This document shows, piece after piece, positions 1 to 9,240 of a DNA stretch of 64,000 bases. Under the pieces are notes generated by a model. The model saw only the letters and a program-made list of their open reading frames with translations. It did not search any database and was not told the origin of the DNA. Both the position numbers and the translations under genes were made by a program. This stretch comes from Alteromonadaceae bacterium XY-R5 (GTDB taxonomy: Bacteria > Pseudomonadota > Gammaproteobacteria > Enterobacterales > Alteromonadaceae): the NCBI GenBank assembly GCA_001660395.1, contig LXWE01000008.1, forward strand, positions 62,001-126,000, written 5' to 3'. Position 1 is the first letter of the stretch. Each line of letters opens with the position of its first letter.

Positions 1-1
1 C

Positions 2-1351
2 ACCTATTCACCAACTTTTATTGGTCACATGACATCGGCCCTGCCGTATTTTCAATTACCGTTAGCCAAGCTGTTGGTGGGTCTCAATCAGAATCTGGTA
101 AAAATCGAGACATCTAAGGCCTTCACACCTCTGGAACGCCAGGTGTTGGGTATGGTGCACGAATTGATTTATGCCGAATCAGAGGATTTTTATCAGCACT
201 ACTTACACAGTGCGGGTCACTCATTGGGGGCGTTTTGTTCAGGTGGCACCATTGCGAACATCACTGCACTTTGGGTAGCGCGAAACAAAGCTTTGCAGCC
301 ATGTGGCGAATTTCTCGGTGTGGCAACTGATGGCCTTGCCGCAGGACTGATCGAATACGGTTATCGAAACCTAGGGGTGCTGTGTTCAAAACGAGGGCAT
401 TACTCAATAGGTAAAGCTGTTGATGTACTGGGATTGGGGCGTCGCAACATGTTAATGCTCGACTGTCCTGATCAAACCTTGTCACCAGAACAGGCGCTTG
501 CGGCAGGTAAAGCCTATCAGGAAAAAGGTAATAAATTACTGGCGATCATTGGTATAGCCGGAACAACTGAAACTGGTCATATTGACCCGCTCGATGAATT
601 AGCAGATGTTGCGGCTGAGCTTGGCTGTCATTTTCATGTGGATGCGGCCTGGGGGGGCGCGACGCTATTTTCTAAATCGCATCGCGCCTTAATGCGCGGT
701 ATCGAACGAGCGGATTCGGTCACCATAGATGCACATAAGCAAATGTATGTACCGATGGGCGCCGGGATGGTGTTGTTTAAAAATCCTCAGGATGCCAATG
801 CTGTGCGCCATCATGCGCAGTATATATTGCGCGAAGGCTCGAAGGATTTAGGGGCCACTACCCTGGAAGGTTCGCGTAATGGTATGGCGATGATGGTCCA
901 TGCGTCGCTGCATATTCTTGGTCGCCAGGGATATGAACTGCTGATTGATCAGAACATTGCCAAAGCACGGCAGTTTGCGGAAATGATTGCCAAGCATCCG
1001 GACTTCGAATTAATTACTGCGCCAGTACTGAGCCTGATGACGTATCGAATTCATCCTCGTAAGTTGCAGGGGCAATTGGCAAGCGGGCAAATGTCGCCGC
1101 AACACCAGATTCACTACAATGGACTATTAGATCAGTTAACGGTTTCGGTGCAAAAACTTCAGCGTGAGGCGGGGAAATCGTTTGTGTCTCGCACCCGTTT
1201 GGAAATTTCCCGTTATCAGGAAGGTCCAATTAACGTTTTCAGGGTGGTAATGGCCAACCCGTTAACGCAATTATCTGATCTGGAAGCGATTCTAGAAGAG
1301 CAGCTCAAGATAGCTGAAAACACGGAATTCTGGGCAGAGTTGACACAATAA
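2..1351 (+). CDS. panP: Pyridoxal-phosphate-dependent aspartate 1-decarboxylase PanP (5' end outside window)
   Basis: Group II PLP-dependent decarboxylase. The frame is open to the left edge, so the first ATG in the window (29) is internal; family members are about 540 residues and 449 are visible. The Schiff-base lysine lies in TIDAHKQMY (codon 737-739), and the upstream HVDAAWGG stretch is the PLP-ring aspartate region. The PanP subfamily makes beta-alanine from aspartate for pantothenate synthesis and replaces PanD in Vibrio and relatives. The convergent neighbours panC and panB, which use the same pathway, support that substrate over glutamate or tyrosine. Substrate choice is inferred from family and context. 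Confidence 0.88.
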   Translation, partial: TYSPTFIGHMTSALPYFQLPLAKLLVGLNQNLVKIETSKAFTPLERQVLGMVHELIYAESEDFYQHYLHSAGHSLGAFCSGGTIANITALWVARNKALQPCGEFLGVATDGLAAGLIEYGYRNLGVLCSKRGHYSIGKAVDVLGLGRRNMLMLDCPDQTLSPEQALAAGKAYQEKGNKLLAIIGIAGTTETGHIDPLDELADVAAELGCHFHVDAAWGGATLFSKSHRALMRGIERADSVTIDAHKQMYVPMGAGMVLFKNPQDANAVRHHAQYILREGSKDLGATTLEGSRNGMAMMVHASLHILGRQGYELLIDQNIAKARQFAEMIAKHPDFELITAPVLSLMTYRIHPRKLQGQLASGQMSPQHQIHYNGLLDQLTVSVQKLQREAGKSFVSRTRLEISRYQEGPINVFRVVMANPLTQLSDLEAILEEQLKIAENTEFWAELTQ

Positions 1352-1376
1352 AAAGCGGCCTAAGGGCCGCTTTTTT
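1351..1376. terminator. Bidirectional rho-independent terminator between panP and panC
   Basis: A GC-rich hairpin (AAGCGGCC / GGCCGCTT, 3-4 nt loop) is flanked by an A-run on the left and six T on the right, between two convergent genes only 35 bp apart. It can therefore end transcription from both sides. Confidence 0.85.
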
Positions 1377-1386
1377 AGTCGATATA

Positions 1387-2241
1387 TTATTTATTCAGGA
1401 AGACCTGAATATTATCAATGAGTCGGGTTTTACCCAAATAGGCGGCCCCTAGCACGACCAGATGCTGGTCTTCGTGGCCGGGATGCAGCAGGGTTTCTGC
1501 CGCTCTTATCTCAATGTAATCAGGTTTAAAGCCCGCATCGGCAAGTAACTGGCGATGTTCTGCGATCAAGACACTGAAATCCCTGCGCCCCAGTTCAATT
1601 TTGTCCGCGAGATCACGCAGGTTAGCGAATAGCGCTGGCGCAGTGGCGCGTTCTTCCTGCGTTAGGTAGCCATTTCGTGAACTCAGGGCTAGTTGATCTT
1701 CCGCTCGCATTGTAGGCACGCCAACAATTTCAAGATTCATCGACAGGTCTTTGACCATGGCGCGAATAACCTGCAATTGCTGGAAATCTTTCTGGCCAAA
1801 GAATGCGATATTTGGCTGCACCATATTAAACAGCTTACATACTATGGTCGCTACGCCGCGGAAGTGACCCGGACGGCTGGCACCACAAATCATGTAGGAA
1901 ATCCCTGGGACTTCAACGAAGGTTTGTTGCTCTAATCCACGTGGATACATTTCTGCCACTGTAGGCGTGAACACAACATCAACCCCGAGGGCTTCGAGGT
2001 GTTTGCTATCTTGCTCTAGCGTGCGGGGATAGGCATCCAGATCTTCGTTTTCGCCAAACTGCAGCGGGTTAACAAAGATAGATACCACTACCTTGGTGCC
2101 GCGCTTTTTAGCTTCACGTACCAGATTCAGATGGCCTTCATGCAAGTTACCCATGGTCGGTACAAATGCAATGACCTGACCTTCAATTTGCCAGGCGCGA
2201 CGCAGTTCACGTAATGACGCAATATTGCTAATCAGTTGCAT
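1387..2241 (-). CDS. panC: Pantothenate synthetase (pantoate-beta-alanine ligase)
   Basis: ATP-dependent condensation of pantoate with beta-alanine to pantothenate, in the cytoplasm. The 284 residues match the usual family length. The nucleotidyltransferase-type HxGH motif is in [14 protein letters not shown] near residue 30, and [10 protein letters not shown] near residue 185 is the KMSKS-equivalent loop. It lies 9 bp downstream of panB on the same strand, so panB-panC are probably one transcript. The converging panP supplies the beta-alanine, so this small block covers most of pantothenate synthesis. Confidence 0.97.
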   Translation of the reverse strand: MQLISNIASLRELRRAWQIEGQVIAFVPTMGNLHEGHLNLVREAKKRGTKVVVSIFVNPLQFGENEDLDAYPRTLEQDSKHLEALGVDVVFTPTVAEMYPRGLEQQTFVEVPGISYMICGASRPGHFRGVATIVCKLFNMVQPNIAFFGQKDFQQLQVIRAMVKDLSMNLEIVGVPTMRAEDQLALSSRNGYLTQEERATAPALFANLRDLADKIELGRRDFSVLIAEHRQLLADAGFKPDYIEIRAAETLLHPGHEDQHLVVLGAAYLGKTRLIDNIQVFLNK

Positions 2242-2250
2242 GCTCGGATC

Positions 2251-3045
2251 CTAGTTAAAAGAGTGTTCTTCAGATGGGAAAGAACCGTTGCGGACTTCTT
2301 CGATATAGTCACGCACGGCCTGGCGCATATCGCCGCTTTGCTGCAAATAGTTTTTAGAAAATTTAGGCATGTAATTAGCGCTAATACCAAACATGTCATG
2401 CATTACCAGAATTTGGCCATCGGTTTGGGCACCAGCACCAATGCCGATAACCGGAATATCTATGGACTCTGTGATGAGCTTTGCCAGCTCAGTTGGAACG
2501 CATTCCAGCACCAGCAGTTGAGCTCCGGCAGCCGCTAGTTTCTTGGCATCATTTAGTAAACGTTGTGCCTGCTCATTTTCACGTCCCTGGATCTTAAAGC
2601 CACCAAATACGTGTACAGATTGAGGTGTAAGACCAAGGTGAGCACATACGGGTACGCTACGCTGTACCAAACCCGATACTGTTTCAAGCAACCAGTCACC
2701 ACCTTCAATTTTGACCATGCTAGCGCCCGCAGCCATTAATTTAGCCGCATTGGCGTAAGCTTGTTCAGGTGTGGCACAGGACATAAAAGGCATGTCGGCG
2801 ATGACAAATGCACGTTGAGTTCCGCGGCGTACGGCCTTGGTGTGATAAACAATATCCTCAACAGTAACAGGCAAAGTGTCATCATGCCCCTGTAAAACCA
2901 TGCCCAGTGAATCGCCAATCAGCAATGCGTCAATTCCCTGTTCATCAAACAGTTTGGCAAAGCTGGCGTCGTAGGCCGTTAGCGATGTAATTTTTTCCCC
3001 TTCCTGCTTTTTCTTGAGCAGGGTGGAAATCGTCACTTTCTTCAT
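2251..3045 (-). CDS. panB: 3-methyl-2-oxobutanoate hydroxymethyltransferase
   Basis: First committed step of pantothenate synthesis: transfers a hydroxymethyl group from 5,10-methylene-THF to 2-oxoisovalerate, giving ketopantoate. The 264 residues have the full TIM-barrel length. Visible family motifs are [14 protein letters not shown] near residue 22, the metal-binding [10 protein letters not shown] near 42 and VKIEGGDW near 110. It sits between folK and panC on the minus strand, as in E. coli. ATG is the only sensible start, with the homology beginning at once ([13 protein letters not shown]). Confidence 0.97.
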   Translation of the reverse strand: MKKVTISTLLKKKQEGEKITSLTAYDASFAKLFDEQGIDALLIGDSLGMVLQGHDDTLPVTVEDIVYHTKAVRRGTQRAFVIADMPFMSCATPEQAYANAAKLMAAGASMVKIEGGDWLLETVSGLVQRSVPVCAHLGLTPQSVHVFGGFKIQGRENEQAQRLLNDAKKLAAAGAQLLVLECVPTELAKLITESIDIPVIGIGAGAQTDGQILVMHDMFGISANYMPKFSKNYLQQSGDMRQAVRDYIEEVRNGSFPSEEHSFN

Positions 3046-3091
3046 AATGTGTTCCTGTCCCCTAATGTTGAGAAGGCAAACTCAACGGGTT

Positions 3092-3616
3092 TTAACGGGC
3101 AGGTTGCCAGACCTGGTCGGCTGCGACGATGGCAGTTAACCCATTTGCCGGGCAATTTGCCACTAACTCAGACAATAACTTACCGCAGGGCAATTGCAAA
3201 TCAGGTGCGATCTCCTGCAATGGATACAGGACAAACTCACGGGACTGCATGCCATAGTGCGGTACCTGCAGCTCAGGTGTATTTATTTGCTCTTGGTCGA
3301 TAAGCAAAATATCCAAATCCAGCGTGCGTGGTCCCCAGCGCTGTCCGTTACGCTGACGCCCCTGAATTTGTTCAATTTGCTGCAATTCTTTAAGTAAAGT
3401 CAATGGCTTAAGCTCTGTTTTTAGGCAGGCAACAGCATTGACATAATCGGGTTGATCCTGTGGTCCCATGGGCTTACTGGCATAAAGACTGGAACAGGCA
3501 ATCAGTTCGCAGCCATGCAGTGTGGTCAACGCGTGAATTGCGTCTTTTAGTTGACCAATAGGATCAGCCAGGTTACTGCCCATACCGATATAAGCAGTGT
3601 GGTATGGGTATGTCAT
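3092..3616 (-). CDS. folK: 2-amino-4-hydroxy-6-hydroxymethyldihydropteridine pyrophosphokinase
   Basis: HPPK of folate synthesis: transfers pyrophosphate from ATP to the hydroxymethyl pterin. The N-terminus AYIGMGSNLADP and the core RWGPRTLDLDILL (near residue 95) are HPPK signature motifs, the latter carrying the two metal-binding aspartates. The 174 residues fit the family. The start ATG overlaps the pcnB stop by one base (TGATG), so translation is probably coupled to pcnB, an arrangement shared with E. coli. Confidence 0.95.
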   Translation of the reverse strand: MTYPYHTAYIGMGSNLADPIGQLKDAIHALTTLHGCELIACSSLYASKPMGPQDQPDYVNAVACLKTELKPLTLLKELQQIEQIQGRQRNGQRWGPRTLDLDILLIDQEQINTPELQVPHYGMQSREFVLYPLQEIAPDLQLPCGKLLSELVANCPANGLTAIVAADQVWQPAR

Positions 3617-4992
3617 CAGGCTTTCTTTTTAGTATTGTAGCGGCGACGTTTATTGGTTCTACGCGCCTGACTGCCACCTTGTAGATCGCTCAGGAGTTTT
3701 TTACGGCCGTTATCATCAGCTTGCTGAAACTCGGTCCACCACTCGGCCAATTCGTGCAGTTCACCACCTTCGATATCACCTCGTAATAGCAGGAAATCAT
3801 AGGCTGCGCGAAATTTAGGATGTTCCAGCATTTGATAGGCCCTGCGTCCGAAGCGTTTATTCAGACGGCTTTGTAACATCCAGATATCACGCATGGGAAT
3901 ACTGAAACGCTTGGGGATCATTATCCGCTGTAACTGGCGGTCGAGAACATCATTGCAGGCCAGATTGAAAGCATCGTGAGCATTAAAGCCACCTTCATTC
4001 ATCAGCTGTTGGCAGCGTTGTTCGATGGGGTACCAAAGCAAAGCCGCGTAGAAAAACGCTGGTGTGACTTTCAGTCCACTATTAATGCGGTTATCGGTAT
4101 TGATCAGAACCTGTTCAATGAAGCGGGTTTCCCGACTGTCCGGATTTTTCAATAATGGTGCCGTTTGTGGAAACAGCTGACCGAAAAGGTTGAATTCCTG
4201 CAACAATTTGAACGTTGCCAGGCCCTGACCGGACAAAAACAGCTTCAGAACTTCTTCAAATAAACGCGCAGGTGGGATATTAGCCAGCAGGCTGGCGAGT
4301 GCCGGAATAGGATTAGCACTGGCTTGTGCTATCTGCATATCTAATTTTGCTGCGAAACGCACCGCACGCAACATGCGCACGGGATCCTCGCGATAACGCA
4401 CTTCTGGATCACCGATCATTTCAATTTTGCGTGACTGGATTGCCTGCATACCATTGGCAAAATCGTGCACTGAATAATCAGCGATGTTGTAATACATGGC
4501 ATTGAGGGTGAAGTCACGACGTTCAGCATCTTCTTCGATGCTGCCAAAAACGTTATCCCGCAGCAGTTGACCATGGTCGCTTTGTTTACTCGCATGTTTG
4601 GCTTTGTCGTTGTTATCGCTGTCACTGTGATGACCACGGAAGGTTGCCACTTCAATAATTTCGCGTCCAAACACTACGTGAGCCAGGCGGAATCGGCGAC
4701 CAATTAAGCGGCAGTTACGGAACAAGCCTTTGATCTGCTCAGGCGTCGCATTCGTGACAACATCAAAATCTTTAGGGCGTAAGCCCAACATCAGGTCGCG
4801 AACGCAGCCGCCAACCAGGTAAGCGTCGTAGCCGGCCTTATTCAGACGGTATAACACCTTAAGTGCATTATCACTGATATCATCACGGGAAATGGGGTGG
4901 TGGGCTCTGGGAATGACAACAGCCTGGCCCATTTTTGGGCTATCTTTGCCTGTGAGGGCCTGCTTCACCTTTTTTATGACACGAGAAATAAT
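3616..4992 (-). CDS. pcnB: Poly(A) polymerase I, probable AUU start
   Basis: Adds 3' poly(A) tails that promote RNA decay. It belongs to the class II nucleotidyltransferase / CCA-adding family: AYLVGGCVRDLMLG and KDFDVVTNA hold the Gly-Gly and DxD catalytic motifs, followed by RRDFTLNAMYY and the RNA-binding region. The C-terminal tail is very basic (TNKRRRYNTKKK), as in other PcnB proteins. The open frame extends to a TTG at 5031, but that codon has no ribosome-binding site. An ATT at 4992 lies 8 nt after AGGAG, and the protein read from there (M-I-S-R-V) aligns with the E. coli PcnB N-terminus (MFTRV), whose start is AUU. I therefore place the start at 4992. Confidence 0.9.
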   Translation of the reverse strand: MISRVIKKVKQALTGKDSPKMGQAVVIPRAHHPISRDDISDNALKVLYRLNKAGYDAYLVGGCVRDLMLGLRPKDFDVVTNATPEQIKGLFRNCRLIGRRFRLAHVVFGREIIEVATFRGHHSDSDNNDKAKHASKQSDHGQLLRDNVFGSIEEDAERRDFTLNAMYYNIADYSVHDFANGMQAIQSRKIEMIGDPEVRYREDPVRMLRAVRFAAKLDMQIAQASANPIPALASLLANIPPARLFEEVLKLFLSGQGLATFKLLQEFNLFGQLFPQTAPLLKNPDSRETRFIEQVLINTDNRINSGLKVTPAFFYAALLWYPIEQRCQQLMNEGGFNAHDAFNLACNDVLDRQLQRIMIPKRFSIPMRDIWMLQSRLNKRFGRRAYQMLEHPKFRAAYDFLLLRGDIEGGELHELAEWWTEFQQADDNGRKKLLSDLQGGSQARRTNKRRRYNTKKKA

Positions 4993-5005
4993 ACGCTTTG
5001 CTCCT
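4990..5005 (-). promoter_or_regulatory. Ribosome-binding site and AUU start codon of pcnB
   Basis: On the minus strand, AGGAG (5005-5001) is followed by 8 nt and then ATT (4992-4990). No ATG, GTG or TTG in the same frame has a comparable Shine-Dalgarno at usable spacing. AUU starts are discriminated against by IF3 and are known to keep E. coli PcnB low, so the same translational limit is inferred here. Confidence 0.6.
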
Positions 5006-5124
5006 GATTTACGGCATCTCTTACCGACCAAATAAAATGGGGGCTAATCATATACCTATTAGCTTGGTTTTGCTACGCCCTACAATTGATGCGGGGACAG
5101 ATGGCTGCGCTGGTGCGCCAGATT

Positions 5125-5997
5125 TTATATGATCACTTCCTGTGACTTAGGTAGGGAGTGTATGGACCAGTTTTTTACTCCCCAAGCCAGTATCTCTTGA
5201 ATCTCAGCATGTGATAAATCTGATGGCGGCGTCAAACCCAGAAATCTCATTGCTGCCAGGATGTTCTGTTTGGCACGACTATTATCCAACGCAGGTGCGT
5301 GGTTTTGTTTGCTTAGCTTCATGCCGGTTTGTGTTGCTGCCACAGGCAAGTGCAGATAGCTAGGCGCTGGTTGATCTAGTGCCTGATACAGGGCCAGTTG
5401 CAGCACGCTGGTGTCGAGCAGATCCGCCCCTCGCACGATATGGGTTATGCCCTGATAAATATCATCGCTTACTACGGCTAGTTGATATGCGTAGAGCCCG
5501 TCTTTTCGGTGGATGATAAAGTCCTCTGCAGCAAAGTGTGGGTCAGGCGTGATGATGCCCGAAAACCTGTCATGGAAGGCCAAAACGGGATGCTGGTTGA
5601 AAAAGCGAATGGCGAAAGGTGCTTCACCAGAGGGATGTCGTCGACAGGTGCCAGGGTAGACTCCGCCTGCTGCTTTGATCATTGCACGCGTGCATCCGCA
5701 GGGATAACTCTGCTGTTGTTTTGCAAGCTTGCTAAGCACAGCGTCGTAAGCGGCAAAACGCTGGCTTTGATACAACACTTGATCATCCCAGTTGAGTCCG
5801 TGTTGCTCCAGACAATCCAGGATAAGTTTGTCGGCCCCAGGCATTTCTCGAGGCGGGTCAATGTCTTCGATACGTACCAGCCATTTACCTTGGTGCGCGC
5901 GTGCATCTAAAAAGCTGCCAAGTGCGGCGATCAATGAGCCAAAATGCAAAGGGCCTGACGGCGAGGGAGCAAAGCGACCAATATATGTGTTAGCCAT
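5125..5997 (-). CDS. gluQ: Glutamyl-Q tRNA(Asp) synthetase
   Basis: Truncated glutamyl-tRNA synthetase paralogue (GluQRS, YadB) that attaches glutamate to the queuosine base of tRNA(Asp). The catalytic domain is present: GRFAPSPSGPLHFGS with the HIGH-type motif near residue 18, RIEDIDPPRE, and the KMSKS-like GMKLSKQN near residue 236. The anticodon-binding domain of GltX is missing, which is why the protein is only 290 residues. A zinc-binding segment (YPCGCTRAMI with a later CRRH) lies near residues 98-120. It follows dksA, as in E. coli and many gammaproteobacteria, with a terminator between them. Confidence 0.95.
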   Translation of the reverse strand: MANTYIGRFAPSPSGPLHFGSLIAALGSFLDARAHQGKWLVRIEDIDPPREMPGADKLILDCLEQHGLNWDDQVLYQSQRFAAYDAVLSKLAKQQQSYPCGCTRAMIKAAGGVYPGTCRRHPSGEAPFAIRFFNQHPVLAFHDRFSGIITPDPHFAAEDFIIHRKDGLYAYQLAVVSDDIYQGITHIVRGADLLDTSVLQLALYQALDQPAPSYLHLPVAATQTGMKLSKQNHAPALDNSRAKQNILAAMRFLGLTPPSDLSHAEIQEILAWGVKNWSIHSLPKSQEVII

Positions 5998-6018
5998 AGC
6001 GGAGTGTTCGTCATCAAC

Positions 6019-6046
6019 AAAAAAAGCTGCCGAAGCAGCTTTTTAA
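6019..6046 (-). terminator. Terminator after dksA
   Basis: Hairpin AAAAGCTGC / GCAGCTTTT with a four-base loop and flanking A and T runs, in the 62 bp between the dksA stop and the gluQ start. It probably attenuates read-through from dksA into gluQ. Confidence 0.8.
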
Positions 6047-6059
6047 TTCACACAGAGTA

Positions 6060-6509
6060 TTAACCCTGCATTTGTTTTTCTTTGATTTCTGCCATCGTTT
6101 TGCAGTCAATGCATAAGTCGGCAGTTGGACGAGCTTCTAAACGGCGCACGCCAATTTCAATCCCACATGAATCGCAGAAGCCGAAATCGTCTTCTTCAAT
6201 GCGTTTCAGGGTTTTCTCAATTTTCTTGATCAGTTTACGTTCACGATCTCGCGTACGTAATTCAAGACTGAACTCTTCTTCCTGTGCGGCACGATCCACT
6301 GGATCCGGGAAGTTGGCAGCTTCGTCCTGCATATGGTGTACAGTTCTGTCCACTTCTTCACGCAACTGGTCACGCCAAGCTTTCAGGATGCGACGGAAAT
6401 GGTCCATCTGCTTGTCGTTCATGTATTCCTCGCCATCTTGCTCCTGATATGGAGTCAAGCCGGCAAGGGCGAGTAGTCCGAGTGACTTTGTTTCTTTTCC
6501 TGTTGGCAT
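6060..6509 (-). CDS. dksA: RNA polymerase-binding transcription factor DksA
   Basis: Cofactor of ppGpp that enters the RNA polymerase secondary channel and adjusts rRNA and amino-acid promoters. The 149-residue protein has the long coiled coil (about residues 30-105), with acidic tip residues in [13 protein letters not shown], and then the C4 zinc finger CDSCG...CIDC near residues 112-136. All four cysteines are present, so this is classical DksA, not the cysteine-less DksA2. Order sfsA-dksA-gluQ-pcnB is the same as in E. coli. The 230 bp upstream contain no gene and should hold its promoter. Confidence 0.97.
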   Translation of the reverse strand: MPTGKETKSLGLLALAGLTPYQEQDGEEYMNDKQMDHFRRILKAWRDQLREEVDRTVHHMQDEAANFPDPVDRAAQEEEFSLELRTRDRERKLIKKIEKTLKRIEEDDFGFCDSCGIEIGVRRLEARPTADLCIDCKTMAEIKEKQMQG

Positions 6510-6739
6510 TTGCCAAATCTCCTAAACTCCGACACAAATGCACTTTGTGCAAGCCGCTATCTATAGCAGAAAGCGCCCTTTCAGGCAATGCTTTGTGCGC
6601 CAGTTACATGAGCCACAGCGACGCGAATTTTGCCTTAACACCAACTATTTAGCTGGTAACAACAAGCTAATATTGTTATCCACGTCACATTTTCCAGCAC
6701 GCAAATATGAAGGTGGCCGGGAAAAAATCAACTTATTTT

Positions 6740-7447
6740 TTATAAAATAACCTTTATCTTTTGATTTATAGAGATTTTTTCATCATCAAAATGACAACCC
6801 CATGCCTGTATTTCGACACCGGCAGCCACGGCTTGATGCAAAATGTCGGTATACAGTGGGTCAATATGTGCAGCTGGAGAGACCGACTGAATACCTGAGT
6901 GCTGAACGCAGAACATCAGCACTGCCCGATAGCCCTGTTGTACCATTTCGATTAATTCCCGCAGATGCTTTTGTCCTCGTTCGGTTTTGGCATCGGGAAA
7001 ATAACCCTTATCTCCCTGTTCCAGCAGAGTGACAGATTTCACTTCAATATAGCAGTCTGGTTGGCTTTCGCCCGTAAGCAATAAATCAATTCTGCTGTTT
7101 TCATTGCCATATTTCACTTCTGTACGGATTTCTGAGTAGTGGTCAAATCCAGTAATTGTGCCGTTGGCAATACCTTCATGTATGAGTTTGTTGGCATTTT
7201 GGGTATTGATGCCAATCCAATGGCCTGCGGGGGTTAAGGCTAATTCCCAGGTGTAAGCGAGTTTGCGCTTGGGATTTGTGCTAGGTGAAAGAAAAACTCG
7301 GCTGTCAGGAATTGCGCATCCTGTCATGGCGCCAGTATTTGGGCAGTGTGCAGTGATGAGCGCACTAGAATCCAATTGAATATCGGCTAAAAAGCGTTTG
7401 TAGCGTTTTATCAGGGTGCCTTGTACAAGTGGCGAAGAAAATTGCAT
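6740..7447 (-). CDS. sfsA: DNA/RNA nuclease SfsA
   Basis: SfsA (sugar fermentation stimulation protein A) family, now classed as a nuclease with a PD-(D/E)XK-like C-terminal domain and an OB-type N-terminus. The homology begins at MQFSSPLVQGTLIKRYKRFLAD, matching E. coli MEFSPPL..., so I use ATG 7447, giving 235 residues, and not the upstream TTG. Motifs AHCPNTGAMTGC (near 38) and the nuclease segment RIDLLL...CYIEVKSVTL (near 125-145) are clear. Its cellular role remains poorly defined in the family as a whole. Confidence 0.92.
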   Translation of the reverse strand: MQFSSPLVQGTLIKRYKRFLADIQLDSSALITAHCPNTGAMTGCAIPDSRVFLSPSTNPKRKLAYTWELALTPAGHWIGINTQNANKLIHEGIANGTITGFDHYSEIRTEVKYGNENSRIDLLLTGESQPDCYIEVKSVTLLEQGDKGYFPDAKTERGQKHLRELIEMVQQGYRAVLMFCVQHSGIQSVSPAAHIDPLYTDILHQAVAAGVEIQAWGCHFDDEKISINQKIKVIL

Positions 7448-7555
7448 ATTCAGTTGATCCGTGAACAACAGGAATTGTTATGATACTGACTTTCTTGCAT
7501 GGTTTCAGTCATGCATTCCGGTATCCAATTTCAGCGCTCAATGTAAGGAGCCAGT

Positions 7556-8854
7556 ATGTCCATAATGACCCTTTCTCTTTCTTTTGCTCCAGCCTCTGCC
7601 CCCTGGTCTGAAAAAGCCCTGGTATCATTTGCGGGTGATTCCGCCACGGTGCATGTGCCTCCTGCAGCATTTTCAACACCAGCGTTACTTCTAAGAGGCT
7701 TACAAAAAGCTGCACGTCAAATTGATAGCCTGGGCATCAACCAAATTGCGTTTCAGGGCGACTGGACTGCTCAGCTACAGTGGGCTTTTGCCAGCAGTTT
7801 TGGTTCTTATAAGCAGCCAGCGACCATTGTATGGTTAGAAAATGCGGACAAAGCATTACTGGAAAAACGCTATCAGGCATTGCAATTTACCCGGGAACTG
7901 GTGAATAGCACCCCGGAAGATTTGGCACCACAGACCCTGGCTGAACGTGCTGCAGCCTGGTTAAAAGAATTGGCACCTGGCAAAGTGACGAGCCAGATAA
8001 TTGTAGGTGAAGGGCTGCAACAAGCGGGTTGGATGGGAATATATAATGTTGGTCGTGGTAGTGATCGTCCTCCTGTGTTGCTTGAGCTGGATTACAATCC
8101 GACAGGGGATGTCAATGCGCCTGTATCTGCGGCATTGGTCGGGAAAGGAATCACGTTCGATAGCGGTGGTTACAGCATTAAATCTAGCGAAGGAATGCTA
8201 GACATGAAATGTGATATGGGCGGCGCGGCAACCGTGACGGGTGGTTTGGGACTGGCCATTTTGCAAGGCTTGAATAAACGTGTGAAATTGTTCTTGTGCT
8301 GTGCTGAAAACCTAATTAGTGGTCATGCCTACAAACTGGGTGATGTTATTACCTATAAAAATGGCCTGACGGTCGAAATTGTGAATACCGATGCTGAAGG
8401 GCGGTTGGTGTTGGCTGATGGTCTTATGGCTGCCACTGATACCGATGCCCCGCTGATTATTAATGCTGCGACGCTTACCGGAGCGGCCGTGATGGCGGTT
8501 GGTAATGAATATAACGCTTTGTTTGGTTTAGATAAGGCGCTGCAGAAACGTGTGATGGACTATGCGGCGCAAGAAGACGAGCTGGTATGGCCTTTACCTT
8601 TGGAAAGCTGGCATCAGGAGAAATGCCCATCTGCGTTTGCAGACACTGCGAATAGTCGCCCAGTAAAAGGTGGTGGCGCCGGTGGTGCATCAAATGCGGC
8701 TGGTTTCCTGTCTCGTTTTGTGCGAGAAGGTGGTCAAGGCTGGGTGCATATGGATCTGGCTGCGGCCTATAACGGCAGTGCAAATGCCTATCAGCCAGCT
8801 GGAGCCACTGGACAGGGGATTCGTACTATCGCCCGCGCATTGCTCGAAGAATAA
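7556..8854 (+). CDS. pepB: Aminopeptidase B (M17 leucyl aminopeptidase family)
   Basis: Cytoplasmic dinuclear-metal aminopeptidase of family M17. The 432 residues align end to end with E. coli PepB. The family-defining metal ligand and active-site segments are present: LVGKGITFDSGGYSIK near 195-210, DMKCDMGGAA near 222, and NTDAEGRLVLADG near 275. These match the PepB branch better than the longer PepA, which also binds DNA. AAGGAG six bases before ATG 7556 fixes the start. In E. coli pepB is in the isc region, so its place here differs. Confidence 0.93.
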   Translation: MSIMTLSLSFAPASAPWSEKALVSFAGDSATVHVPPAAFSTPALLLRGLQKAARQIDSLGINQIAFQGDWTAQLQWAFASSFGSYKQPATIVWLENADKALLEKRYQALQFTRELVNSTPEDLAPQTLAERAAAWLKELAPGKVTSQIIVGEGLQQAGWMGIYNVGRGSDRPPVLLELDYNPTGDVNAPVSAALVGKGITFDSGGYSIKSSEGMLDMKCDMGGAATVTGGLGLAILQGLNKRVKLFLCCAENLISGHAYKLGDVITYKNGLTVEIVNTDAEGRLVLADGLMAATDTDAPLIINAATLTGAAVMAVGNEYNALFGLDKALQKRVMDYAAQEDELVWPLPLESWHQEKCPSAFADTANSRPVKGGGAGGASNAAGFLSRFVREGGQGWVHMDLAAAYNGSANAYQPAGATGQGIRTIARALLEE

Positions 8855-8860
8855 ATAAGA

Positions 8861-8891
8861 GATGGTCAAACGGCGTAGCCGTTTGACCCAT
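8861..8891. terminator. Hairpin after pepB
   Basis: Perfect 11-bp stem GGTCAAACGGC / GCCGTTTGACC with a GTA loop between convergent pepB and the small HTH gene. There is no T-tract, so termination is likely but less certain than for the other hairpins here. Confidence 0.6.
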
Positions 8892-8895
8892 CGAC

Positions 8896-9078
8896 CTACA
8901 AACCGCCTAAGCGCTCTGCAAGTACTTTATATTTTTCGACAGTTTCTTTTTCGAACAAAGGTTTACCTTTTTCATCTTTATCTTTGGCTACCAGCAAATG
9001 TTCCCTTGCCAGCCTCTCCACTCTGACATCCTGAACTCCCAGGAATTCGGCCACTTCGGCCACTGTCATCAAGCTCAT
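8896..9078 (-). CDS. Small MerR/excisionase-type helix-turn-helix protein
   Basis: A 60-residue protein beginning MSLMTVAEVAEFLGVQDVRV, the pattern of the helix-turn-helix_17 / excisionase family: TVAEVAEFLGV followed by a recognition segment and a short wing (GKPLFEKETVEKY). It would bind DNA. No integrase or other phage gene is nearby, so a prophage excisionase role is not supported and a small chromosomal regulator is more likely. The C-terminal KVLAERLGGL could be a dimerising helix. Target and function are unknown. Confidence 0.7.
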   Translation of the reverse strand: MSLMTVAEVAEFLGVQDVRVERLAREHLLVAKDKDEKGKPLFEKETVEKYKVLAERLGGL

Positions 9079-9240
9079 ACGTTTACTCCCGCTGATGAAA
9101 TAATTAACAAGTAAAGCCTAAATCCGCGTTTTTGCTAAATGTTTTAGGATTCGGGCGGTTTGGCATCTCGTGCCTGCAAGGTAGGATACCCCATAATCTG
9201 AAAAAGTTGCTTTTTAAATGTACTAATTGATTGAAAAAGC

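Noticed and set aside
5482-5910. 142-codon plus-strand frame opposite gluQ
   Set aside because: Antisense to a full-length, well-conserved gluQRS gene, with no ribosome-binding site or family resemblance.
8896-9078. Excisionase-like protein as evidence of a prophage or integrated element
   Set aside because: No integrase, attachment repeats or other phage genes lie around it, and the flanks are ordinary chromosomal genes.
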